Source of the DNA: Viridibacterium sediminicola
GTDB lineage: Bacteria; Pseudomonadota; Gammaproteobacteria; Burkholderiales; Rhodocyclaceae
DNA: 64,000 nucleotides
Assembly (NCBI RefSeq): GCF_039631295.1
Contig: NZ_JBDIVE010000005.1
Span: forward strand, 124,001-188,000
Direction: 5' to 3'
Part shown: one piece after another, positions 17,345 to 26,136 of the stretch
How positions within the stretch are numbered: the stretch's first letter is position 1
Layout of the letters: every line of letters begins with the position of its first letter
Notes under the pieces: generated by a model
Told to the model about the DNA's origin: nothing
Database searches by the model: none
The model's input: only the letters and a program-made list of their open reading frames with translations
Program-made: the position numbers and the translations under genes

Positions 17345-17745
17345 TGCTGCAAGCCCTGCTCGACACCAACATCTGCATCTACATCGCCCGCCACCGCCCG
17401 GCCAGCGTCGCCGAGCGCTTTGCCACCGCCGCCCCCGGCTCGCTGGGGATCTCGCTGATCACCTGGGGCGAACTCTGTTTCGGCGCCGCTAAAAGCCAGC
17501 AACCTGAACAAGCACAGGCGCAGCTCGACCGCTTTACCACCAGCGTCGCCGTACAAGCGCTGAGCCGCGAAGTTGGGGAACACTACGGCGACATCCGCCA
17601 CAGCCTGCAACGCGCCGGCACGCCCATCGGCAACAACGACCTGTGGATCGCCGCCCACGCCCGCGCGCTCGGCGTCACGCTGATCTCCAACAACACGCGC
17701 GAATTCGAGCGCGTACCGGGGCTCAGGCTGGAGAACTGGGTTTAA
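17344..17745 (+). CDS. vapC: VapC-family PIN-domain ribonuclease toxin
   Basis: PIN-domain toxins cleave RNA, often tRNA, and are neutralised by VapB. The 133-residue product has the acidic PIN residues: Asp in LLDTNICIYI, Glu in TWGEL, Asp in GNNDLWIAAHA, and the C-terminal NNTREFERVPGL motif. The ATG at 17344 overlaps the antitoxin stop; a GTG one codon earlier is the alternative. The protein looks intact, so the pair is probably functional. Confidence 0.94.
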   Translation: MLQALLDTNICIYIARHRPASVAERFATAAPGSLGISLITWGELCFGAAKSQQPEQAQAQLDRFTTSVAVQALSREVGEHYGDIRHSLQRAGTPIGNNDLWIAAHARALGVTLISNNTREFERVPGLRLENWV

Positions 17746-17978
17746 CGCCGCGTTCCTCTGATAATCGCGCCGCTCAATATCCAGGGCGAAACGCAAAGCT
17801 GTTCCGCAATCCAGAAGATTGAGCCCGCCCAGACCAACGATATCCACCGTCCATCGAATTTTGCGTTTTTGGCAGTCATCATGATTGTTCTGCCATGCCT
17901 GCTCCGTTAGCATCGCCCCGGCGCACTAGGACAAACCCTTATGTGCTGATCGGTAGTTGAGCTTTGCAAGGAGTAGTC

Positions 17979-19388
17979 ATGGCACGCGCGTTTCCGGATA
18001 TCAAGTCCGCCTTCGTCCTGTCCCTCTTGGGCTTTGCGCTGTCCGCTTGCGGGGGTGGAGGAGGTGGAGGCGGAGAAAGCAGTAGCTCGGGAACGGCCGC
18101 CGCGTCTTCCTCGCTGGCAAACTCTTCGGTGGCCACTTCGTCTGCTGCAAGCAGCAGCGCAGCCAGTTCATCGAGCACCAGCAGCGTGGCCGGGTCGTCG
18201 TCGAGCAGCGTGAGTTCCAGCGCGTCGAGCAGCGCGGCCTCCTCCTCCAGCTCGATTGCATCGAGCAGCGCCAGCAGCACGAGTGCCGGCGCCGTAGCCA
18301 CCACCTCGGGCGGTTTTTCCACGGCCACGGGCAATATCGCCACGGCGCGCAGCTTCACGGCGGCGAGCTACACCGACATCAATACCATCATTGCCAATGC
18401 CCGCTTCAACGACGCAGGCACCAAGGTGTCGACGGGCGCCTATCCGCTGCATATCACCTACACTGGCAATGAAGATGCCCTGATCGCGCAGATCGTCAAG
18501 GATCACACCAAGGACAGTTCCGGCAACTGCCCGGTACCACACTGGAACGACGCTTATCGCTATATCGAGATCAAAGGCTATACGGCGGGCGTCACCATCG
18601 AGGGCGCAAATGGCTCCTCGGCCAACTGGGGCATCGTGATCAACGGCAGCTCCAGCAATGTGGTGGTCAAGAACATGAAGATTGGCGCGCTGGGCGGTGC
18701 CGCGAATGACGCCGACATGATCCGCATCGACAGCGGCTCCAATGTGTGGATCGATCACAATGAATTGTTCGCGGTAAATAACGAGTGCAAGGGCTCGCCG
18801 GACGGCGACCTGACCTTCGAATCGGCCATCGACATCAAGAAGGCCTCGCACAACATCACCGTCTCGTACAACTACATCCACGACAGCAAGAAGGTCGGCC
18901 TGGATGGCTCATCGTCGAGCGATATCGATGGTGGCCGCGAGATCACCTATCACCACAACTACTACAAGAACGTGAATGCCCGCCTGCCGCTGCAGCGTGG
19001 TGGCTGGATCCACGTCTACAACAATCTGTACGACGGCATCACCGACTCGGGCATCAATACCCGACAAGGCGGCTATGCCCTGATCGAGAGCAACTGGTTC
19101 CAGAACGCGCAGGACCCGGTGGTGTGCTATTACGACAGCGGCAGCAACTGCGGCTTCTGGGATCTGCGCAACAACAACATCAGCAGCCCGGCGGACTTTG
19201 CGACCTACAACATCAGCTGGTCCACACCGAGCAGTGGCGACAAGAATGCCTCGGCCTGGACCACCAGCGGCAGCTTCCCGATCAGCCTGAACTACAGCTA
19301 CACGCCGCACACGGCCACCTGCGTGAAGAACGGCCTGCCCGCCGTCGTTGGGGTCGGCAAGAACTATGCGACACTGAGCTGCAACTAA
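17979..19388 (+). CDS. secreted pectate lyase (PL1 family) lipoprotein with poly-Ser linker
   Basis: The enzyme should cleave polygalacturonate by calcium-dependent beta-elimination outside the cell. The 469-residue product has a lipoprotein signal ending LSAC-GGGGGGGG, a linker of about 85 residues made mainly of Ser and Ala, and a parallel beta-helix catalytic domain. PL1 marks are VWIDHNELF, DGDLTFESAIDIKKAS, VSYNYIHDSKKVGLDG, and the ITYHHNYYKNVNARLPLQRGG stretch with the conserved Arg residues. AAGGAG precedes the ATG at 17979 by six bases. It stands alone, downstream of vapBC. Poly-Ser linkers are typical of plant-wall-degrading bacteria. Confidence 0.9.
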   Translation: MARAFPDIKSAFVLSLLGFALSACGGGGGGGGESSSSGTAAASSSLANSSVATSSAASSSAASSSSTSSVAGSSSSSVSSSASSSAASSSSSIASSSASSTSAGAVATTSGGFSTATGNIATARSFTAASYTDINTIIANARFNDAGTKVSTGAYPLHITYTGNEDALIAQIVKDHTKDSSGNCPVPHWNDAYRYIEIKGYTAGVTIEGANGSSANWGIVINGSSSNVVVKNMKIGALGGAANDADMIRIDSGSNVWIDHNELFAVNNECKGSPDGDLTFESAIDIKKASHNITVSYNYIHDSKKVGLDGSSSSDIDGGREITYHHNYYKNVNARLPLQRGGWIHVYNNLYDGITDSGINTRQGGYALIESNWFQNAQDPVVCYYDSGSNCGFWDLRNNNISSPADFATYNISWSTPSSGDKNASAWTTSGSFPISLNYSYTPHTATCVKNGLPAVVGVGKNYATLSCN

Positions 19389-19481
19389 GGCCGGCAAGCG
19401 CCTTAGCATGCAGGGAGAGCGGGACCTGGCGCGGTTCCGCTCAAGCCGCACACGGCGCCCGCCCCACGCCAAGGCACATCG

Positions 19482-19943
19482 ATGAGCCACACGCCCCTTA
19501 CCCAAACCAGCTGGCTGCGCATCATCCTCAGTTCGCATGAACAGCTGCTGGGCACGCCACTCGTACCGGCAGGGCTGGATGAGAACGCGGCATTGCACTG
19601 GCTCGATCAGGAAGCCGATTTCTGCGTACTGGCGCATGAGGCCAGTGCAGACCCGCGCTTTGTCTATGCCAATGCCGCCACGCTGCGCTGCTTTGGCTAT
19701 AGCGCCGATGAGTTCATCGGCCTGCCCTCGCGCCTGTCGGCCGAGGCGCCGAACCGTGAGGAGCGCGATGCCCTGTTGCAACGCGTGCAGGGCGATGGCT
19801 TTGCCAGCGGCTATCGCGGCCTGCGCATCGCCAAGGATGGCCGGCGGTTCTGGATCGAGGATGTGACGGTGTGGAACCTGCTCGATGCAGCGGGCGCACG
19901 CATCGGCCAGGCCGCTACTTACCGGCGCATCACGCCGGCGTAA
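19482..19943 (+). CDS. MEKHLA-domain (PAS-like) protein
   Basis: This 153-residue single-domain protein matches the MEKHLA family, a PAS relative. Key text includes LDQEADFCVLAHEASADPRFVYANAATLRCFGY and EFIGLPSRLSAE. The domain occurs in plant HD-Zip III regulators and in free-standing bacterial proteins of unknown function; ligand sensing is plausible but unproven. No signal peptide or membrane segment is seen. It lies 93 bases after the pectate lyase, with only a weak stem-loop between. Confidence 0.82.
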   Translation: MSHTPLTQTSWLRIILSSHEQLLGTPLVPAGLDENAALHWLDQEADFCVLAHEASADPRFVYANAATLRCFGYSADEFIGLPSRLSAEAPNREERDALLQRVQGDGFASGYRGLRIAKDGRRFWIEDVTVWNLLDAAGARIGQAATYRRITPA

Positions 19944-20047
19944 GCCCGGCCGGGCACTGGCGAGGCCAGGCAGATCAGCTTATGCTCCCGAGCTGAACGC
20001 CAAGCCAGCGCTTGGCCCGATCACACCCAATACAGGGGGCGCAGCGC

Positions 20048-20734
20048 ATGAAGTTCAAAGATGTCTTTCTGCTCAGCTTACTGGCCGCCGCGTGTGCGGG
20101 CTGCGTGGCCACCAAGTCGCTGATCACGGCAGCCAACTCGCCCGCGCGTGAGCAACTGTCCGGTTCGGTGCGCCTGCTTTCGGCGGCACGTGAGGGTGAC
20201 CGGGCTTATCTGTGTTTCGAACGCAAGCAGGGCGATGCGCAGACCGAGCAATATGCGCTGCGCGTACCGACGGCAGCGACCGAGAACTTCATCATCCAGG
20301 ATTCGCTTGAGCGGCCGGCGGTCTTGAAGCCCGCCAGCGACGCTGTAGTGCGTGGCCAATGCCAACGCCTGGATACGCCAATACCGATTGTCGAAGTGAC
20401 GCCGCAAACCCCCTTGCGCCTGAAAGCAGACATACAGGACGCCATTTACGTGCAATACGAAGGGGCTCGCCTGCAGAGCCTGGGCTATCTTTCAACGCAG
20501 CCCCTGGCCGAACATCGCCACCCTGACAAAGCCCGCTACGGCTATGCCATCGATCTGAGTCAGACCAATGTGCTCTACAGCGCCGACAAGAAGCGCCCGC
20601 ACCTGCTGCTTCTGCTGCCGGCCAGCCTGGCAGCCGATGCGCTCATCGACACCGCGGCTGTCGTCGTCTGGTTCAGTGTAGGTGTGCTTGAGAGCTGCGC
20701 AAAAACAGCGGGCGGCTGCAAAGGCGGTTCGTGA
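20048..20734 (+). CDS. hypothetical lipoprotein
   Basis: The 228-residue product begins with a lipoprotein signal (MKFKDVFLLSLLAAACAGC, lipobox AGC). A hydrophobic segment near the C-terminus (LLLLLPASLAADALIDTAAVVVWFSVGV) is followed by two Cys and a basic end. No family was recognised. The ATG at 20048 is preferred over the upstream frame because it starts the signal peptide. Repeat copy C follows. Confidence 0.65.
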   Translation: MKFKDVFLLSLLAAACAGCVATKSLITAANSPAREQLSGSVRLLSAAREGDRAYLCFERKQGDAQTEQYALRVPTAATENFIIQDSLERPAVLKPASDAVVRGQCQRLDTPIPIVEVTPQTPLRLKADIQDAIYVQYEGARLQSLGYLSTQPLAEHRHPDKARYGYAIDLSQTNVLYSADKKRPHLLLLLPASLAADALIDTAAVVVWFSVGVLESCAKTAGGCKGGS

Positions 20735-20751
20735 TCAAGCGATGGAATTTG

Positions 20752-20838
20752 ATCGCAAAAGACCGCAGAGAAAAACAAAAAGTCCGCAAAGGGAAGCATC
20801 CATCGCTTCTTCTTTGCGGAGCTTTTCTTTTCTTCGCG
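20752..20838. repeat. palindromic CGCAAAG repeat, copy C (degenerate)
   Basis: A diverged member of the CGCAAAG family lies between the lipoprotein and the leftward flavoenzyme gene. The clearest stem is TCCGCAAAGgGAAGC (20783 on) with GCTTCttCTTTGCGGA (ending 20820), followed by TTTTCTTTTC. In this position it could serve as the lipoprotein terminator. Confidence 0.65.
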
Positions 20839-20929
20839 CCTAGATATCGACGCACATAAATGCGATACGCCTAAACAAAATGCATTACACGCATTGCGTG
20901 GCCTTTTTCCTCAGCACTTCAAAGAAGCA

Positions 20930-22927
20930 TCAAATGCTGCGTGCCACCTCATAGGCATCCCAGATGGCATACATGATGTTCGACACTTCGCGCGAATCAC
21001 CGAAGGTATAGACCTCGGGCACTTTGTTGCGCACCTTCTCGTACAAGCTGCGCTCGGACACATAGCCGATGGCAAGAATTGCGCTATCAGCCGCCACAAA
21101 CACCTGCTCGCCACCGCGCTTGACCATGAAGCCGCCTTCAGCCGGCGCTGTCACGCAGCTGGATGTCATGACCTCGATCTTCTTGAATTCGAGAAGGTCC
21201 GCAAGCATGTCGTGATTGGCGTGGCACAGCGGGCCGGCCAGCGCCAGGATTCGATCAGCCAGTTCGACGATCGTCACCTTCTTGCCTTGGTCGTAGAGCC
21301 ACAGCGCCGTCTCGCAACCGACCAGACCGGCACCAATGATGATGGTGCTCTCGCCCGCCGGCTTGACGCCATTGAGCACGTCTTCAGCGGTATAGACGTT
21401 CGCGGCGTCACCGATCTTCAGACGCTTGGGCTTGGAACCTGTCGCCACGATCAGTACGTCCGGGCTCGCCTTGAGCACCATCTCTTCGGTGACCTCGGTG
21501 TTAAACACCAGCGGCACCTTGAGCTCACGCAATTCACGCTCATACCACTTGAGCAGCGCATGATCGTCTTCCTTGAAGTCCGGCACGCCGCCCGGAATCA
21601 CCACACCGCCGAGGCGATCTGACTTTTCGTAGAGCGTGACGATGTGGCCACGCAAGCTGGCAACGCGTGCCGCTTCCATCCCCGCAATGCCGCCGCCGAC
21701 GATCATCACCGACTTTTTCTCCAGCGCCGGCAGCAGTGCGTAATCGGCCTCCCGGCCGCACGCGGGATTCACCGCACAGCTGACCTGGGCGTATTTCGCC
21801 AAGCGCCCCATGCAGCCTTCCTGGCACGAAAGACAGGGCCGAATGCGGTCGGCCTTGCCGGCACGCACCTTGTTGGGCAGCGCCGCATCGGCCAACAGCG
21901 GGCGCGCCAGGGCGACGAAATCGGTCTTGCCGGAAACGATGGAATCTGCAGCCAGATCCGGATTGTCGAGCCGCCCGGCGGTAATCACCGGTACCTTCAG
22001 AATGCCCTTCAGAATCTTGTTGAACGGCAGGTAGAGGCCCTTTTCCTGGTACATCGGCGGATGGCTCCAGTACCAGCTGTCATACGAGCCCACGTCGCCG
22101 TTGAAGGCATCGTAGCCTGCGGCTTCGAGCAGCCTGGCCGCTTCGATCCCCTCGGGAATGTCGCGCCCCTTTTCAACGAAATCCTCGCCGGGCAGGCCGC
22201 CTGACTTCCAGTCCTTGATGAAGCTCTTGATCGAATACCTCAGCGACACCGGATAGTTGGCGCCGCAGCGCGCCTTGATCGCCTTGACGATGTCAGTTGC
22301 AAAACGCAAACGGTTCTCCAGGCTGCCGCCGTATTCGTCGGTGCGTTGGTTGAACATCGAAATCGCGAACTGATCGAGCAAGTAGCCTTCATGCACGGCG
22401 TGAATCTCGATGCCGTCAAAGCCGGCCTTTTTGGCGATCTCTGCGCTGTCAGCGAATTTGCGGATGTAGGTCTTGACCTCATCAATGCTCAGCTCGCGAC
22501 AGGTCACGTCCGGCAGCCAGCGATGCGGAATCGGCGACGGTGCGACAGCCGTTGAACCGACGATGGACGGAATGCTGACGCGGCCAAAGCCTGCCGACAG
22601 CTGCAGGAAAATCCTGGCGTCGTAGGCGTGGATGCGCTCGGTCAGAATCTTGCCGGTCTTGATGAAGTTGAGCGGATTCAGGGTCGGGCACGGCATTGAG
22701 GGCAAGGCGCATTGCTCGATGTCATTCTCGACCATGGTCACGCCGGTCATGATCAAGCCTGCGCCGCCCTTGGCGCGCTCCACATAGTATTCAACGCCGC
22801 GATAGTTGAACGAGCCGTCTGCATCACACAGCCCGCCGGGACCAATCGGCGCCATGACGTAGCGGTTCTTGATTTCAAGTGAGCCGATCTTCATCGGCGA
22901 GAACAGAACTTCGTGCTTGCTATCCAT
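20930..22927 (-). CDS. enoate-reductase-like NADH:flavin oxidoreductase (OYE barrel + Fe-S + FAD/NAD domains)
   Basis: The 665-residue protein combines an Old Yellow Enzyme FMN barrel (MKIGSLEIKNRYVMAPIGP, EIHAVHEGYLLDQF), a 4Fe-4S cluster site (CLSCQEGCMGRL followed by CAVNPACGRE), and a C-terminal FAD/NAD(P) domain with VGGGIAGMEAARVA and GAGLVGCETALWL. This is the layout of 2,4-dienoyl-CoA reductase, 2-enoate reductase and trimethylamine dehydrogenase relatives. The substrate cannot be read from sequence. The ATG at 22927 has GAGGAA just upstream. It is transcribed away from a binding-protein gene across a 460-base gap. Confidence 0.9.
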   Translation of the reverse strand: MDSKHEVLFSPMKIGSLEIKNRYVMAPIGPGGLCDADGSFNYRGVEYYVERAKGGAGLIMTGVTMVENDIEQCALPSMPCPTLNPLNFIKTGKILTERIHAYDARIFLQLSAGFGRVSIPSIVGSTAVAPSPIPHRWLPDVTCRELSIDEVKTYIRKFADSAEIAKKAGFDGIEIHAVHEGYLLDQFAISMFNQRTDEYGGSLENRLRFATDIVKAIKARCGANYPVSLRYSIKSFIKDWKSGGLPGEDFVEKGRDIPEGIEAARLLEAAGYDAFNGDVGSYDSWYWSHPPMYQEKGLYLPFNKILKGILKVPVITAGRLDNPDLAADSIVSGKTDFVALARPLLADAALPNKVRAGKADRIRPCLSCQEGCMGRLAKYAQVSCAVNPACGREADYALLPALEKKSVMIVGGGIAGMEAARVASLRGHIVTLYEKSDRLGGVVIPGGVPDFKEDDHALLKWYERELRELKVPLVFNTEVTEEMVLKASPDVLIVATGSKPKRLKIGDAANVYTAEDVLNGVKPAGESTIIIGAGLVGCETALWLYDQGKKVTIVELADRILALAGPLCHANHDMLADLLEFKKIEVMTSSCVTAPAEGGFMVKRGGEQVFVAADSAILAIGYVSERSLYEKVRNKVPEVYTFGDSREVSNIMYAIWDAYEVARSI

Positions 22928-23387
22928 GATTCCTCGCTTTGCTTGAACGGCGATCAGATCAAGGCCGCTCATGGCTTTACATTGACAACCCGATTGAGCT
23001 GTCCGACCTTGCCAAAAACTGCTGCCAGCGCTGCGCTTCAAGGCAACTCAAGCAAGTAGCTAGTCGAAGTCTGCCAGGCGACATCTGATCAGGATGAAAG
23101 CTGGTGTGCTCGCTAAACGGCAACATCGAAAGCCCAGTCTAGAGCTGCGCGAGGGCGATACTTTTGACCTAGGGCGTGTTCACAGGAGGCAGGCCGATCG
23201 CCGCTCAAGCCGCTTGATCCGGATGCTGTTCCGCCGCTGTGCGCGCCAACATGACGGTGCCTGCGCATCGAGGCAATTGAACCAGATATTGCAACAATGT
23301 TTTGATTATCGGCCACATAATCAACAGGAACTTCACAATCGGCATCCGAGTCCATGCCAGTCCTGACATCAACATGGACCATCTGGC
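22928..23387. other. 460-base divergent intergenic region
   Basis: No convincing gene is present. The region separates the leftward flavoenzyme and the rightward binding protein, so it should hold both promoters. The only clear signal is the inverted repeat at 23302-23324, close to the binding-protein gene. Confidence 0.6.
23302..23324. promoter_or_regulatory. perfect inverted repeat, likely operator
   Basis: TTGATTAT (23302-23309) and ATAATCAA (23317-23324) form a perfect 8-bp dyad with a 7-base spacer, in an AT-richer pocket 64 bases before the ATG at 23388. Size and position suit a dimeric repressor or activator. No obvious regulator gene is adjacent. Confidence 0.5.
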
Positions 23388-24515
23388 ATGAGCGAGCACA
23401 ACAATCCCATCTCGAATGATCGCCGTCATCTGCTCAAAGCAGCACTGGCCGCGCCGCTGATCCTCAACAGCGCCGGGGCATTCTCGGCCACTGCGGATAC
23501 GGCTGAAATCGAAGCTGAAGCGCTGCGCAAGCTGCATGCCGCTGCACTGGCCGAAGGCGGCAAGCTGGTGATCTATGCCGGTGGCGATACGCCGGTGCAG
23601 CAAGATGCGGTCAAGGCCGCGTTCCAGAAGCAGTTCCCCGGCATCGACATCAATATCGTGGTCGATTACAGCAAGTTCCATGATGTACGTCTGGACAACC
23701 AGTTCGCCACCAACAGCGTGGTGCCAGATGTGATCCAGATCCAGACCGTGCAGAACTTCCCGCGCTGGAAGCGCCTGGGCCGCCTGCAAGCCTTCAAACC
23801 CGCCGGCTTCGAGAACATCCACCCCAGTTTCAAGGATGCCGACGGCGCCTGGATGGCGATTGGCGTGATCGCCTTCAGCTACATGTATGACAGCAGCGTG
23901 GTCACTGCGCCGCCGGCCAGCCCGCAAGCACTCGTCAATCCGGAATGGCGCGGCAAGATCGCCTCCGCCTACCCGCACGACGACGACGCGGTGCTGTTCC
24001 TCTTCAAGCGCTACGCTGAAGCCTACGGCTGGGACTGGATCCGCCGCTTCGCTGCACAGGAACCCGCCTTCGCGCGTGGCTCGCACACGCCGCGTCTGGC
24101 GCTTACCCAGCAGCAGAAGATCGTCAGCGTTGGCGGCTCAGGCTCGCTGCTTGATCAGAGCGGCAAAGTCCGCTGGGCGATTGCCGACGGCCACCCCTTC
24201 CTGGCCTGGGGCCAGCGCGCCGCCATCGTCAAGGGCAGCCGCAACCTCAGCGCAGCCAAGCTGTACATGAGCTGGCAAACCTCGCGAGCGCGCCAGCAAG
24301 CCGCCAGCAATGGCTGGTCGATCCGCACAGATACGACTACGCCCGCAGGGCTGCGCCCGGTCTGGGAATATGCCAATGCCCATCTCGCCGAGTTCGTCAG
24401 CTTCATGGAAGACCGTGCCGAAGCCGAACGCTGGCGTCAGACCTTCGCCATGTACTTCGGCGAAGTGAAGGGCGATGCCTCGCCCGGCTGGCTTGGTCTG
24501 CATCCCGGCGCCTGA
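23388..24515 (+). CDS. extracellular solute-binding protein with Tat-type signal
   Basis: The 375-residue protein resembles iron/thiamine/polyamine-type periplasmic binding proteins (bacterial solute-binding family 1/6). It begins with a twin-arginine leader (DRRHLLKAALAAPLIL). Mature features are KLVIYAGGDTPVQQDAVKAAF, the FPGIDINIVVDYSK strand and a typical hinge region (MAIGVIAFSYMYD). No ABC permease or ATPase gene is adjacent, so the partner is elsewhere or absent. Substrate is unknown. Tat export suggests the protein folds in the cytoplasm, perhaps with a cofactor. Confidence 0.8.
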   Translation: MSEHNNPISNDRRHLLKAALAAPLILNSAGAFSATADTAEIEAEALRKLHAAALAEGGKLVIYAGGDTPVQQDAVKAAFQKQFPGIDINIVVDYSKFHDVRLDNQFATNSVVPDVIQIQTVQNFPRWKRLGRLQAFKPAGFENIHPSFKDADGAWMAIGVIAFSYMYDSSVVTAPPASPQALVNPEWRGKIASAYPHDDDAVLFLFKRYAEAYGWDWIRRFAAQEPAFARGSHTPRLALTQQQKIVSVGGSGSLLDQSGKVRWAIADGHPFLAWGQRAAIVKGSRNLSAAKLYMSWQTSRARQQAASNGWSIRTDTTTPAGLRPVWEYANAHLAEFVSFMEDRAEAERWRQTFAMYFGEVKGDASPGWLGLHPGA

Positions 24516-24531
24516 GGCAGGCCCCGCCCAA

Positions 24532-24626
24532 GATCTGGCAGAGCTGCCCGTGCCGGTTCTGCCAGATCGCGCAAGACACACGCAGCAGGAATTCCTGCTG
24601 CGCGGACTAAATGCATACGGCATTTA
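24532..24626. repeat. three consecutive perfect inverted repeats
   Basis: Three dyads follow each other between two binding-protein genes: GATCTGGCAGA/TCTGCCAGATC (24532-24542 and 24558-24568); the 22-bp palindrome CGCAGCAGGAATTCCTGCTGCG (24581-24602); and TAAATGC/GCATTTA (24608-24614 and 24620-24626). None is followed by a clear T-run. They may be processing hairpins, terminator-like ends, or operators of the downstream gene. Confidence 0.75.
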
Positions 24627-24702
24627 ATCACGACAGTACATTACGCGACAAAATGGGCAGTGGCTGCTTATACTGCAAGCACGCCACTCCCGTCTGTCCG
24701 CC

Positions 24703-25605
24703 ATGTCGTCTTTCCGCCTGCTGCGTCTGAGCTTTGTCGCCTGGCTGCTTTGCCATGCCCTGGCTGTGCGTGCCGACGATGACAATACGCTCACCTGGTG
24801 CCAGTTCAACCTGCCGCCGGTATATATCGTCAGTGGTCCCAAAGCAGGGCAAGGCATCATGGATGGCTATGTGAGCTTCTTCATCAAGAAGCTTCCAAAC
24901 AGCTACCGGCACAGATTCCAGCTCTCCAATCTGGCCCGCATCCAGACCGAACTCCGCGAGGGCAAGCCGCTGCTTTGCGCGGGCTTGCAGCGTAACGAAG
25001 AGCGCGATACCTACGCACTGTATTCAGAGCCCTTCGATATCATCCAGTCGCCGCACCTCTTGTTGCCGGCCAGCAAGCTGGCCCTGCTCAAGCCCTGGCT
25101 GGGCAGCAACGGCCTCTTGCCGCTGGACAAGCTGCCGGCGGTGCTCGATGGCAGCGGCCTGGTGCTGGGCATCACCAGCGGGCGCTCCTACGGCCCGGCG
25201 CTGGACAAGCAGATCGCCACCATCAAGGATCATCCGCGTGTGATGACGCGCCTGACCGCCGATGGCGTGGGTGAAGGGCTGATCCGCATGATGCAGCTGG
25301 GGCGCATTGATGCCGCGATCACCTTCGTCACCGAGGACATGCAGTACCGCGAGCTCTACCAGAGCGGCAATGATCCGCTAATCGGTGTCGGCATCGACGG
25401 CCTGCCGCGCTTTTCGACGATCCACGTGCTGGCGCCGAAGACCGACTGGGGGCGCAAGCTGATCGGGCAGCTCAATGCCATCATCCGCAGCAACTGGAAC
25501 GATGCGGAATTCCGTTTCAATACCTTCATCAGCGGACATCAGGGCGAAGACCGCGCCCAGGTGCAATCGATGTTGCGCGAGATCGACCCCAATCGCAAAC
25601 GCTGA
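24703..25605 (+). CDS. TIGR02285-like periplasmic substrate-binding-fold protein
   Basis: The 300-residue protein has a Sec signal (LLRLSFVAWLLCHALAVRADD) and an amino-acid-binding-protein-like fold. Seen are LTWCQFNLPPVYIV, PLLCAGLQRNEERDTYALYSEPF, and the GLVLGITSGRSYGPALD stretch. It resembles the TIGR02285 group of orphan periplasmic binding proteins common in betaproteobacteria, function unknown. It abuts the oppositely directed J-domain gene with no gap. Confidence 0.75.
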   Translation: MSSFRLLRLSFVAWLLCHALAVRADDDNTLTWCQFNLPPVYIVSGPKAGQGIMDGYVSFFIKKLPNSYRHRFQLSNLARIQTELREGKPLLCAGLQRNEERDTYALYSEPFDIIQSPHLLLPASKLALLKPWLGSNGLLPLDKLPAVLDGSGLVLGITSGRSYGPALDKQIATIKDHPRVMTRLTADGVGEGLIRMMQLGRIDAAITFVTEDMQYRELYQSGNDPLIGVGIDGLPRFSTIHVLAPKTDWGRKLIGQLNAIIRSNWNDAEFRFNTFISGHQGEDRAQVQSMLREIDPNRKR

Positions 25606-26136
25606 TCAGGCAAAGCGCGCCAGCAAGGCGTCGCGCGCTGCGGTGAGGCGCACGAAGGCGTCGTGACTGCCACCGGCATCAGGATGCGCTTTCTGCGCCC
25701 GTTTGCGGAACGCACCCTTGATCGTTGCAGCCTCCAGCGCGCCCTCGCCCGGCAGGCCGAGGATTTCACGCTGCTCGCGCTCGCGCATGCGCGCAGAATC
25801 ACGCCCCGCGCCATATGCGCCAAAGTCAGCGTATTCAGCGTCGATGCGCGCCTGCGCCGCACGACGCTGCTCAAAGGCTTCGCGCCGCAGCGCGGCCTGA
25901 TCGCTCTGCCAGCGCTGGCGCGACATCACGATGCAGGCGGCAAAGTGGATGCGGCCACTGTGTTCCAGCGCATCGAGGTCGAAGGGCCCGACCATCTCGA
26001 ACGGGCGCGCCAGCCAAGCGGTTCTGCCCGCCGCACCGAACTCGACACGCCCCAGCGCGGCGGTCAGCAAGATGCCGGCTGAGCCGTTCCAGACCACCCA
26101 TTCCTCGTTCGCGGCGGTGTGCGGGTGCTGCGACAT
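25606..26136 (-). CDS. J-domain protein with C-terminal DnaJ domain
   Basis: The 176-residue product ends with a J domain: LGLPGEGALEAATIKGAFRK followed by the essential HPD motif in KAHPDAGG. The N-terminal part is unrecognised and has no Gly/Phe or zinc-finger domain. It may therefore be a specialised DnaK co-chaperone. The ATG at 26136 has GAGGAGAG four to five bases upstream. The open frame runs on to 26778, but that part crosses the opposite DUF5710 gene. Confidence 0.82.
   Translation of the reverse strand: MSQHPHTAANEEWVVWNGSAGILLTAALGRVEFGAAGRTAWLARPFEMVGPFDLDALEHSGRIHFAACIVMSRQRWQSDQAALRREAFEQRRAAQARIDAEYADFGAYGAGRDSARMREREQREILGLPGEGALEAATIKGAFRKRAQKAHPDAGGSHDAFVRLTAARDALLARFA

Noticed and set aside
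17176..17913. Leftward frame across vapC and the gap to the pectate lyase
   Set aside because: Its distinctive part (17745-17913) matches nothing recognised, and the remainder is antisense to vapBC.
20888..20906. CACGC/GCGTG with T-run before the flavoenzyme stop
   Set aside because: The stem is only 5 bp and lies close to repeat copy C, which is a stronger candidate for the lipoprotein terminator.
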